From Pholiota molesta (lineage: Eukaryota; Basidiomycota; Agaricomycetes; Agaricales; Strophariaceae): DNA of 64,000 nt. The notes under the pieces are model-generated. The model saw only the letters and a program-made list of their open reading frames with translations. It was not told the origin of the DNA and did no database searches. Shown one piece after another: positions 49,436-59,686 of the stretch. Where the stretch lies: positions 455,141 to 519,140 of the forward strand of contig JACGCK010000019.1 of assembly GCA_014925825.1 (NCBI GenBank). Reading direction: 5' to 3'. A program made the position numbers and the translations under genes. The first letter of the stretch is position 1, and the number at the start of each line of letters is the position of its first letter.

Positions 49436-52400
49436 ATGGCGTCTGCATCGGATGGTTATAACTGCGAGACTACTTCTACCCACAACTTGTCCGACGGGGT
49501 GAAATTACAATCACAGGGGCCCAAAGATGCTGTCGTCCACCGACGCATCTTCATTGGTCCTATGCCAGAGAGAGTCATCTCGCAAACGGAAATGCAGGCG
49601 AACCAAAAGAAACCCAAGACCACGCTAGGCAGCGTTTTCTCTTTAACACTGGAGCCCGATAAATCGCATGGTGGGGACAAGATTGAAGAGGTGACACGGT
49701 TGGTCAAGGCGCATGCATTCCGATTTTTCGTGCATGAAGGCGGCGATCCACAGCACTGGGATGAACAGCAGGAAGACAATGTTGCAGACGAACTTATGAG
49801 GCGATGGAAGGTCAGCGATTGGGGTGAATTATGGACTCATCGACATGATCGCCGCAAGGGCGCTGGCGGTTCAAATAATTGGTTCGGCACCAGCTTTGAA
49901 GTGGGAAGCTTATTGGGTGTCAACCTATTACAAGCAGGAGAGCACATCCATGCCAAAAATCCTCTCATGTCAAGCACGGAAGCGGGCACTTCGGCGACAC
50001 AAGATGAACCTAACGAAGTTCAAGTCCTCGCCAGATCTACCTCAACACCATTGACTTCGTCTTCGAAATCTCACCTACCAATATCCCGTATCGACACTAC
50101 ATCATCTAAAGTTAGCCATCACGAAACTATTCCCGAATCGCTGATGGTTAATGACCCCGAAATACGAGACGATGCCGTACCAACACCTGCGTCTTCAGTC
50201 ACAAAATTGTTGCATGCAGGCCCAACGTCTGAGCAGGAGCAGAAAGCAAAATCTCAACCTGACTTACGAATATCACCAAAACCCAAGAGGTAAACAGAGC
50301 GCAGACAGACATGCCTGCCACCAATGTAAAGGGCAAGGCAAGGATGGTTCACTACGAAGAGCTTCCCGATTCGAGTCCTTCTCCTCCAATGGCGCGACCT
50401 GCACCTCCTGAGGACGTGCTGAGCCGGAACGAGAGTACGACAGATATAAACACTAGCTCGGCTGCTGCGCTACAGACAGAATTAGCGTTGGACCGTTCAA
50501 CAAATCCACCCGAGGATGAAGTGAAATGGGGGGACATCCTTTTACGAGGTGACGAGATGTCTCTTCGGCTGCCAGTGATTTTATTGACTTTCTGGAAAGA
50601 TAGGATGCTTATTAGGGCGAGTTACACGAAGGATGAAGGCATAACACATTTTGATGAAGAGATAAACCGGAGCACTCGAGACCTTCGTTATGAAGACTGG
50701 GGTGAATTCATCGTTGCTTGGCGTAAAGACAGTCTCGAAATCTACAGAGACCATGTCAGTTCCCTTGGAATAATTCGCAATAGAGACTAACGCCTCATAC
50801 AGCTCATACCCTGCAAAGAACGGATGACAGGACATAAACATCTTTCATATGTCATTCCACTGAAGTCGTCCAGAACGAAACTATCATTGTTCTCGTTTAC
50901 CGATTTAACATTTTGCATAACATGCGCGCCAACGACAAGCAAGGTCAACCCAGAGACATCTCGATGGATCTTTCATCGAGAGAAGGAAGGCACCAATATC
51001 TTCATATTCAAGCACAAAAGCAGGTCAAGAGCATATGATTGGATATGGCAGTTATGGTCTGTATGCAACTCTTATTGCAGCGGATTTTTTCTGATATATT
51101 TTACACGTCAGGCGTTCAATGGGCGGAGAACTTCCGCCCTCCATAGATGTATATAATCCACGATTAAGCGTCAAAGTCACGATCGACATTCCAAAGGATG
51201 AATCAGGAAACGAGGGAGCCGGCAAAGTTGTCACGCGCAAAAATGTGATTCAACTCTGCATTGATTCTCTCCACGACGTCCCGGACTGGAAATATCTAGT
51301 TGACGAGGAGATTAAGAAAGGATATTCACTAGGGCTAGCCTGGCGCTCTAAGGCCGCCCTCGACTGGATATGGCTGGAGGACGATGTAAACGGCAAACCC
51401 AGGGAATGGGCCGTCCTATGTGGACTGCCGTTGAAGCAGTTGGTCGGTTTCGCATTCATTTTCAATCCATCTTATTGTCTTCGATGCTAACCTTTGCTCT
51501 AGGCTTCAGCGCCACCAGCCTTGGAGATTCGCGTCGCGTATCACGCACCCAGTCATATACATCTGAAGGACGGTACTATCGCAGAAGAACCACCTTCCAT
51601 CGAAGGCTACTTGGACCGAATCAGACCAAACACGCAGACGAAGCAGTCTACCTACCTCTCAGTTCATCAAGGCAATATTTTTCTACTGAACCCGGTCAAC
51701 GCATCGCCGCCAATGCCACCAGGATTGCTTCATATTTCAACTGGAAGTCTCGATGCCCAGATTCAGAGCCTTCGGCACGTAGAGACGCGGCGTGGGATGA
51801 ACCAGATCATGACAGCGACTGCAGTCTTGGATCTGCGCACAATTATCGCTGTGCGCAGGTCCTTCCATGCAGTTCCGTCACATATGCACAACGACACTGA
51901 AGCCAAGGATGAAGAAAGGCAGTATAAGAACTTCACCGCAGAGCCAAGAACGGCAGAGGACGAGGAGGATGAAGGCGGAGACGCTGGCCTTGCCAAAATT
52001 CAGGATCGCACACGAACCAGAATAAGGCGATCATTCGAACTGTTGCTGAAAACGGGGCACGTCCTTCGATTTGAGGTATGCAACGTCTAAAAACGTGGCT
52101 AAACGCGGTTTGCTCACCAATGCATCTTTAGGCACATTCTTCTGGGGTTGCACTGGAGTGGATCGACAGACTTCGGGCGCTTGTAATCTATTGGAAACTG
52201 CGACACCGTACCGATGCAAAGCAAGAGATCGAGCTTGCGCAAGCAATGCGACCTCGGTTGACCCCACAAACACGGGTGCATGCCGAAGACGAGGAACTTC
52301 CTCCTGACCCTCCAGCAGATCTGTCTGCCCCCTTTGCTGCGATGGATTCTTTGTACAATTGGTGCGTTTTGGAAGGTTGCAAAGCGCTATCCAAGTTTGG

Positions 52401-52979
52401 TCGCCTATACATGAGAAAAGGTCTGCGAGGGCAATATAAGTAAGCCAAAAGTATTTTTATAGGTGATGTGATTATTGATGCTCATGGAATAGACTTGTCC
52501 AACTCTATTTGGTGGCCGGTCATCTTGTTCACTTCCGCATCAATGGTCATTCCTCGATATACCCGGCCATGCGGAAGAAAATTAATTTGCTGGACGCATA
52601 TGTCTGTTCAGGCTACTTGGCGACACAATGCCTACCCAAAGGACAATATCAACCAAACGAGGAGCCCGCCCCGCGGCGGTACCAGGACGGGTTGGAAACG
52701 AATGATCGCGAAGAGGACATGCTCTTTGTTGTATGGTATCGCCCGCAACCCCAAATGTTTGATGCTGACCAGGATCCAACGGTAACGCCTGTGGTCTCAA
52801 AGTCGGTTCCTGGCTTATCCGCTAAAAACAAGATGCTGGTGTTCAAGACGAGAAGTATTCTCGAACGTGATGCTTGGTGTTGGGCTATAAATTCTGAGAT
52901 CGAGAAAATCGTTAGAGCTCAGAAACCCCGGGAGGAAATACTACGAGAAACAGGCAGCTTGTTGAAATTGACGAAGTAG
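49436..52979 (+). CDS. SPO71: SPO71/Mug56-like protein with PH domains
   Basis: Family of large PH-domain proteins; yeast Spo71 works at the prospore membrane with Spo73 and Vps13, and fission yeast Mug56 is meiotically induced. Role in mushrooms is unknown. At least eight exons give about 1,050 residues. The N-terminal unit reads RRIFIGPMPERVISQTEMQA and WKVSDWGELWTHRHDRRKGA (a Trp-rich conserved block), then a Ser/Pro-rich linker. The second conserved block, YEDWGEFIVAWRKDSLEIYR and LIPCKERMTGHKHLSYVIPL, leads into a PH-like strand pattern. DSLHDVPDWKYLVDEEIKKG and EGYLDRIRPNTQTKQSTYLS mark the next PH domain, and NWCVLEGCKALSKFGRLYMR precedes a last PH-like region, LVFKTRSILERDAWCWAINS. 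It ends with the TAG at 52977-52979. Family assignment from several blocks is solid; the borders of some introns are not checked. Confidence 0.8.
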
Positions 52980-53146
52980 TGTGCGGTAAATTTTTCTGAT
53001 ATTTTCTTGCTTTTGTTGGGATGCAGGACTCCGAAAATTCGGATAAATTAATGGATAGCATAATGTATATAGTCTACTTTCTCTTGGGTTTCTTAACACT
53101 GTGATGGAATTAGTCCCAAATAATATGAATTAACCAAGGTTGGCAC

Positions 53147-53696
53147 TTACCCATATCTACTGCGAGATGTAGCACGGTTGACAACCCCAGCGAAATCGAG
53201 GGCTCCGCGAACAAGCTTGTAACTGGGAAATGTAACATATGTGAATATTGAACCTATCTGAACGTATTTGCAGCACTCACCCCACACCGGGCAAATCCTT
53301 TGTACGACCTCCTCTTACTAAAACGACACTGTGCTCCTGCAAGTTGTGTCCCTCTCCTTGGATGTACGCCATTAGAGATTTTCCCGTTGACAACTTTACA
53401 CGAGCGACTTTTCGCTTGGCAGAGTTGGGCTTCTTGGGGGTGGCGATGATGAGACGGGTGACGACACCCTTGCGCTGTGGGGATGTCTCTAGCAGTGGTG
53501 ACTTGGATTTCACTTGCTTTTTGGGGACCCTCTTCGCGCGAATTGACTGGTTCATGGTTCGGAGCGCTGCTGGCGTCGCATGGAAGGAGCGGAATGGAAT
53601 GGGAGACGGCAGGGGGTTATGGTGCAGAGACGGCCTGACAAGCGATGGGGCCCATATCGAGGAGCTGCGAGCCAGGGCCCGGAGTGACGCGAGCAT
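53147..53696 (-). CDS. MRPS12: Mitochondrial ribosomal protein uS12
   Basis: Core decoding-centre protein of the mitochondrial small ribosomal subunit. Two exons, 53696-53281 and 53222-53147, give 163 residues in frame. The first about 45 residues ([15 protein letters not shown]...[13 protein letters not shown]) are a classic presequence. The uS12 body follows: [95 protein letters not shown]. The universally conserved KKPNSA and the [10 protein letters not shown] loop are intact. The start at 53696 was chosen because it begins the presequence; an upstream in-frame ATG at 53771 is less likely. Confidence 0.94.
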
Positions 53697-53857
53697 TGAG
53701 GAGGATGGTGGCAAGTGATCTGCAGGCGCAGGCCAGAAATGCCTTTGTTTGCAGGAACGCCCCGTAGCCAAACAACTGAGGCGCGTCCACGCCTAATGAG
53801 TTAGCTTGAACCTTGCTTGAACCACTGCATTTACCTGCCACACACGCGTTCCATATC
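53697..53857. promoter_or_regulatory. Shared MRPS12/NSE2 divergent promoter
   Basis: 161 bp between divergent start codons. No TATA box or CACGTG box recognised. Confidence 0.55.
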
Positions 53858-55155
53858 ATGCCTGTAGCTACCACTTCGCGTCAAAGGGCGTCGCGGCGCC
53901 AGAACTCGGAAGAAATCGAAGACGCGCGCAACACGCAAGCTAGTCGCACGGAAGATGTCAGCGACGAGGATCAGCCAGTCCCGAAAGTAAAAAAGGAGAA
54001 AAAGGGAAAGAAAAAGGCAGTCGTCGAGGAGGATGACGACGACGTCGTGGTTCCTGACCTTGACGATGAAGACGACGAGGATAGAATTGACGTTGCGAAC
54101 TTCCCTAATCAGCCACTAGCCAAAGCCGACCTACACAAGCTCAAGGGTATTGCGCAAGACTGGGAGTCCATGGCCTCTCAGATCGGACAACAGTCTAGCA
54201 TATATAAAGACGTGGCTATTGCCATGGCCGAATCTGGAGAGGCAGACACAAACTCTTCAAAGGTATTGAAAAACGCGTTTAACGCTTCCCAGACCCATAA
54301 TGTTGCTGAATGTCTTTTCAGGATTTGCAATTGCTGGACCGAGATATGCGAGATTTTCTGGACGTCTGTACCGAGATGACGCTGCACGCTAAGGCTCTTG
54401 ATGCTCTACACCAACGTATCGCATCGGGCGATGCAGTGGTCAGTGTAGTTCAACTGTTTCGACAGCTGCAATTGACTCAACGCTGTTCTTAGACTGACCC
54501 TCAAGAACTGTATGAAACAGGCCTGAAACAAGGGATGGAAGAATATGCAGGCAAAACGACACGACAGAAATATGCAAAAGATAGACGATATAACGAATTC
54601 CAAACGAGTATATGGGTATGTGAAGTCATATGCATCGCTTGAACGAGAAAGGTCTTGTTAACACAAATATAGGATGTTAATCATCCTAACGAGCCGATGC
54701 CTCCACTTACCAACTTCATACCCCGGGGTATGTATTTATCTCCACCAATGACCCTTTCGATAATTTATGACCTTTGCAGAGGACGGTGATGATTCTGACG
54801 ACGACGACGACCTGGAGATGGGTGGAGCTACTCAAAACTACAACTGCCCTATCAGCTTGACCATTTTGGTCAATCCCGTAACATCGTACGCTCAATCTAT
54901 TTTCGTCTTTTCCCTTTTTGACACTTTCTACTTTTCTTCAGGCGCATTTGCGGCCACAGTTTCTCTAAAAGTTCTATCGTAGAATATTTCCAGGTCCCCA
55001 CCAGACCCATGAAGTGTCCGGCTTCTGGTTGCAATAAATCCTTCAGGCTATCTGACTGTCAAGCCGACTCGGACCTGGCCAAGAAGGTCAAGACTCACCA
55101 GCGTCGCCTGGCGTTGGCTAGAGAAGACAGCGACGCTGAAGAAGTCATCGACTAA
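53858..55155 (+). CDS. NSE2: NSE2/MMS21, SUMO ligase of the SMC5/6 complex
   Basis: SP-RING E3 SUMO ligase bound to SMC5, needed for DNA repair and replication-fork stability. Six or seven exons code for about 300 residues. The N-terminal part is charged (KKEKKGKKKAVVEEDDDD), then a helical SMC5-binding region (LQLLDRDMRDFLDVCTEMTL, DALHQRIASGDAVV, DPQELYETGLKQGMEEYAGK). The SP-RING follows: NYNCPISLTILVNPVTS, RICGHSFSKSSIVEYFQ, and MKCPASGCNKSFRLSDCQAD, with the zinc-binding Cys and His residues in place. The C-terminus is acidic, DSDAEEVID. The split within the SP-RING (intron about 54889-54941) joins in frame. Divergent from uS12m. Confidence 0.92.
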
Positions 55156-55999
55156 GTGGTGACTATTGCATCATATACATGACCTAAGATTTCGCCTTTT
55201 AGGTACCAGTAATTACTGCATGCCACACATTTCTACATACCTTTCTTTCCATTCCATTCACGGCGATTCCGTGGTCTTTTTTCCTGTCTACTCAATTGAT
55301 CTATTTAATCCGGCTTAACATATATGTAACACTTTTGTGTACGCACATCTGAATCCGAGGTCTCGTGCATTTGTTTTATGCTTAAGATATCAATTCTCTG
55401 GCCATTTCGCAACCCCATTTTCACCAGCTACATGTGGCTCGGAGCACGTAAACCATCGTCCACCCGATGTCAAAGGAAGGAGATGTGTAGATCTTATCGT
55501 GGTTTTGTCTGAATTCATCCGACGCTTAGAAAATTGTAGTCTAACAGAAATTATTTGACACGTTCCAGGGCATGATGATACTAAGATCCGACTACTAATA
55601 GAGTTTGAAGGCCGTAGATCGAGGTGAACATTATCTACGCAATGAGTTTTTCATATATCGCATAGAAGCCTACAGTGTACTAAAAAAGAACGATATTCTC
55701 ATGATAGCAGGGTTTTGAATACAACCACTTTTCTGGAATTTTTACCTTGCAAGAATATGTGTTTAACCTTGAGAAAGCAAATGAATGTGTTTCATTTTTT
55801 GAGTGACCGGCGCGAAATCTTAGATAGAGATAATAGTCAGGCAGAGCACTAAGGCCGAGAGCAGTGTTACTGCCTAGTGGAAATCAAGAGCAATGAGCTC
55901 TCCAGGTCCAAAAGCACGCCTCTTTTGGAGACTAGAGTACATTCAGACTGAGATATCAAGACCAAGTAGCATATATTAGACCAGAGCAGCAATCCATTA
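55156..55999. other. Convergent intergenic (NSE2 and RPN13 3' ends)
   Basis: About 850 bp. No coding pattern or RNA gene recognised. Confidence 0.5.
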
Positions 56000-57251
56000 T
56001 CAATCTGTATCCATGCTATTATTTCTTTCCCTGTCAGCTTGTTCTTGTATTGCTCTCAAGAATGGTCCGACTCCAGTCCCAGCTTCTTCGGGAAGACCAA
56101 GAGTCCGAACGAGTCCACCTAAGAGACCTGTCCTCAGAGCTTGGTCGAAATTTGACACTGCCGCTCTGAATTGAGGTGAACTGCAAGGGGAAAAAAAGAG
56201 GGACCTTTCAGAATATGCCAAGAAAGAGTAATAGAAGAGTCGTACTGAATTATTTGTTGTAGAACCTCAGCTGATGGTCGGACCGGTAGATCTGGTGGAA
56301 GATGGGGGAATAAGGCCTGGATGAGTTCCGGATGGCTCTCAAAGAGGGGTCCCAAGATTCCGGGTGTTAAAATATCGCTAAGCGACACGTCTACAAAGGA
56401 GGAGATAGCGATAGTTATTAATGAGAACAGCTAAGATAAACCAACAAAAATAGCTCTCACCAGGCGTGCTTGGGGCTTTTGTTCTGTCCGACATCGAAGT
56501 CAGTATTTGGGAAAGGGCAGCCAATTGTTCAGGGGTCGCCGCAAAATTGGCAGCCCCACTAGGAGCGGGTCTGACACAGTAATATAATTCAGAAATAGGA
56601 CTTGGAAAGATGGAAAGAACATACGCCGATGGTCCAGGCTGAGCAGCAGCTGCAGAGGTAGAAGCTTGGGGAGCAGTAGAGGTTATAGGCACGTTCCACC
56701 TCATGTCGAATTCGGGGTCCATCAGGAGGCCATTGACATTGGAAATGAATTCAGCGTCGCGGGAATCGGAGGCATCCTAAGGAACGTTTCGAATGAGAAT
56801 ATATTTCTTCAACATCAATTGGAATCCAATATACCTGCATCCAGAACTGAGAAAACCTATAAGCTTACGGGAACCAATCAGACAAATGAAGAAAACTCTC
56901 ACAAAGTGTCGCTGATTGGAAGAAGAGAATTTGAGGACATATACCCGTCCTGGAGATTGCGAAACTTTGACAAATGATGCGTCAAAAGGGAACAATATAA
57001 GATCCTATATGGTCAGAGAAATTTATCAGCAAGGTGTCAAGCCTCTGAGTAATCTGGCTGAGGCATGGAAGTACCTCTTCAATAGCATTCGTAACTCGAT
57101 TCTTCCAAATGAAGTGCAGCAGTCCATCCTCTCCGGTCGTCAAGTAGATGGCGCCCTTGGTCGGGGCGGGTACGACGTTATTGGTACCTTCTCTTCTGAA
57201 AGCCCTTCCAGCCTTAAATGCGAGGAGTATTTCAGAGCTTGGTATCGACAT
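56000..57251 (-). CDS. RPN13: RPN13/ADRM1, proteasomal ubiquitin receptor
   Basis: Subunit of the 19S regulatory particle: the N-terminal Pru domain binds ubiquitin and Rpn2, the C-terminal DEUBAD domain binds and activates UCH37. Several short exons. The Pru domain reads ILLAFKAGRAFRREGTNNVV, APTKGAIYLTTGEDGLLHFI, DLILFPFDASFVKVSQSPGR and VYVLKFSSSNQRHF. An Ala/Ser/Pro-rich linker follows (AAAAQPGPSAY). The DEUBAD part reads VSLSDILTPGILGPLFESHP, ELIQALFPHLPPDLPVRPSA, SPQFRAAVSNFDQALRTGLL and GGLVRTLGLPEEAGTGVGPF. It ends SMDTD. Both halves are present, unlike the short budding-yeast Rpn13 that lacks the DEUBAD. Divergent from the SCOC-like gene. Confidence 0.93.
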
Positions 57252-57485
57252 ATTGGTGGTCTGAATTGTATCGCAGGGGCTTGGAAGAGGGCAGGCGCGA
57301 CGCGTCAGTGCTTGATTCAAAGTCCGCCAAGTCTTGTGATCGAACTTCGAAGCAGACTCTTGATTTTGATCTTCATCTGTCCTTGAGTCCTTGACTATCC
57401 CTGCTACTGTCTAGACGCAGCTGCTTCATCTGAGTGACAAATCTCTCTGGGGCAAACACCTATACTCCTAGGAAAGCGATCTGGG
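57252..57485. promoter_or_regulatory. Shared RPN13/SCOC-like divergent promoter
   Basis: 234 bp between two divergent starts. No TATA or proteasome-type box recognised. Confidence 0.5.
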
Positions 57486-57862
57486 ATGGATTTCGATGAA
57501 TTCGAACAACCAGCGGTGTGGGGCGTTGTGTCTCCACGCGAGGCTGGTAGCGACCTTGGACTTGTGAGAGATACGCTGAGGAAAGACCAAATTATTAAGT
57601 GCGTATATCTCCTCTGTCTTTACGCTAAGACAGATGTACTGACTCTCTCTGATCATAGGGATATATTGGCTTCTCAGGAAGATTTGAGGGGTGAGCTTTC
57701 ATCTGCTTGTTGCGGAGTCTTTCAAGGCTAAAACCAGACCTAACAGCTATGCTGGCCAAAGTCCAAAGCGTGCAGAAGGAGGTTGACAAATTAACATCGG
57801 GGAACGAAACTCTCCAGATGTACATCGATAATTTGACGGTCCAAATGGCGAAGCGGCGATAA
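57486..57862 (+). CDS. Short coiled-coil protein, SCOC/Slo1-like
   Basis: Small effector of Arl GTPases: human SCOC binds ARL1 at the Golgi and yeast Slo1 binds Arl3. Three exons, 57486-57598, 57659-57690 (only 32 nt) and 57747-57862, give 86 residues with all junctions in frame. The N-terminus MDFDEFEQPAVWGVVSPREA is unstructured, with a short helix LVRDTLRKDQIIK. The C-terminal half is a heptad coiled coil, AMLAKVQSVQKEVDKLTSGN then ETLQMYIDNLTVQM, matching the SCOCO signature in which a Leu/Val ladder ends in a YI-N-L motif. Its convergent neighbour is ARL8. The family call rests on a short domain. Confidence 0.78.
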
Positions 57863-58300
57863 TCCTTATCCTCAATACCCCTCCTACATATACAGCTCCC
57901 ATGCATGGGGAATGCCTCTCCGGAGGAATTCCGGAAAGATGCAGATCGGAATTAAACGCCACAGACATACTATGCGTCCCAGTCGTTCATCTGAACTTCC
58001 CACCGATACATACCAAGCATTGATTAGCTGGTTTTGAATGACAACATTCATTCTTCGTTGCAAGCCCACTATGTACCGCGGGACTACAATGGTTGTCAAA
58101 CAAGCTATTTGCTTGAAGTTGGAGTAGAACGTGTAACATTTGATATACAAAATTAATATTCCATTATGATACAGGTTACATGATCTAGTGAGAAATACGA
58201 CAAACGGCGCCTGCTGCACCGAATTGTTATATCATGGGTATGGTTCCAAGGACATACGCTGAAGGAGGTTGTGTACCCAGTTTTTGGAAACAGAGCCAAG
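57863..58300. other. Convergent intergenic (SCOC-like and ARL8 3' ends)
   Basis: About 440 bp of shared 3' flank. A minus-strand open frame at 57884-58219 lacks any protein character. Confidence 0.5.
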
Positions 58301-59452
58301 TTAATGGCTCCGCCCTGCAAGCCATTGAAGTACGATGTCGCTATTACCTAGCATTAAAACAATGGACATGCTTCTGCACAGATAGAACTTACAGGTTATG
58401 TTGACTCTTCATGGAACACTGGTAGAAAGTGTCAATGAGATGCTTGCCATAAAGCATGCAAGAGAAAGGATGTCATACCGAATAGCACTAGGGACATAAG
58501 TCAGTATTGCATTCTAGAAAACTAATTAATAATTCAACATACGGATACCGGCCGGTCAGAAATCTTGTCTAATTGTCTGGAGACAAAGGTTACTGAAGTG
58601 AAGATAAATTGAAAGCAAATGTCATACAAGTCTTTGATGATTTCTTTGACCGCAGCATGTCCATCGAGATCGTTTTTGTTGCCCAGCTGTCGTGGTACTT
58701 GATAAGTAGGATTCTAACGGTATCTGAAAGAACGATACATACTACTAGCAGTGGTACACCGATAAGGGTTGGCTGTCCCAATAGCTGGTGGAGTTCAAAG
58801 CGCGCTGTATTGAACTTATCATGCTGCGCACCGGCGTCAAAAAGAAATGCGCAAATGCAAAATAATAACACTCACATCCACAGAGTCAACCACAAAGCTA
58901 GAGACAATGAGCCCTCATGCAGATATTTTTAGGGATAAAGTGGGCAGCTCACACTATGGCATCTACCCCATGGCAATAGCGTTCCCACATAGAGCGAAAT
59001 TTCGGTTGTCCTACAAGTTTGGGTGACAACGATGAGCCCAATGAGATGAATGGCTATATCCTAAGAATCTCACCTGCAACATCCCATATTTTCATAGTGA
59101 CATTCCCCTTCCTTATCTTCCGAAAGTTGAAAGCAACGGTTGGAACGACATCTTCGCTCCACTACACAGCATGAGTCCCATGGGCGCTACATGAAGCCTG
59201 ATAGAATGGTACTGACTTGGCCAGACGTAATAACATTAACAAAGGAGGTCTTTCCAGATGCCTGATTGTAGGGTGCCCTAAGCGAATTGCATGGAAAGAT
59301 CAGGGAGATAGGCGCACTTGTAGACCGACAACGGCTATTTCTGCCTGTTTAGAGAAAAAGAGACTGCAAGGGTTCAGAGAACTGCGGCAGCTTCGAAGCA
59401 AAGGCACGTACCCGCTGATCCATTGTATTATTGTGGTAAATATCCCAGGCAT
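58301..59452 (-). CDS. ARL8: ARL8, lysosome/vacuole small GTPase
   Basis: Arf-like GTPase that positions lysosomes and late endosomes, and in filamentous fungi vacuoles. About nine exons. The start [20 protein letters not shown] is the amphipathic N-terminal helix typical of Arl8, which lacks the myristoylation Gly. G1 reads [20 protein letters not shown]; switch 1 has [18 protein letters not shown] (the Thr is kept, though the family's G follows as A). G3 is [20 protein letters not shown], where DxGGQ is usual and the first Gly is Ala. [20 protein letters not shown] and IGVPLLV follow, then G4 NKND and the end [12 protein letters not shown]. Some terminal exons are tiny, and the last junction uses the second of two AGs. 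Divergent from PET127. Confidence 0.88.
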
Positions 59453-59686
59453 GGCAAAGATGGAAAGATATGCGGAATGAATGAATGAGTGCAGCAGTTA
59501 CGGAGAAGGTCGATGATGTGCTACGCGGACCCTATTCACGTCCAAGAATGGAAAGGAGAGTGCTGCCGGGCCGACTCGGATGCACGTGACATTTGTCCAA
59601 AGTTTGTCCACGACTTGACTCGCGACTTGAACTTCAAGATTTTTATATTGACCGCTCTCCGTCATCCCTTGCCACCTCCTTGCTAT
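59453..59686. promoter_or_regulatory. Shared ARL8/PET127 divergent promoter
   Basis: 234 bp between starts. Contains CACGTGAC at 59583-59590 (GTCACGTG on the minus strand), a Cbf1-type box. Confidence 0.55.

Noticed and set aside
57884..58219. 111-codon minus-strand frame between SCOC-like and ARL8
   Set aside because: No family character; it lies in the ARL8 3' flank after its clear stop at 58301.
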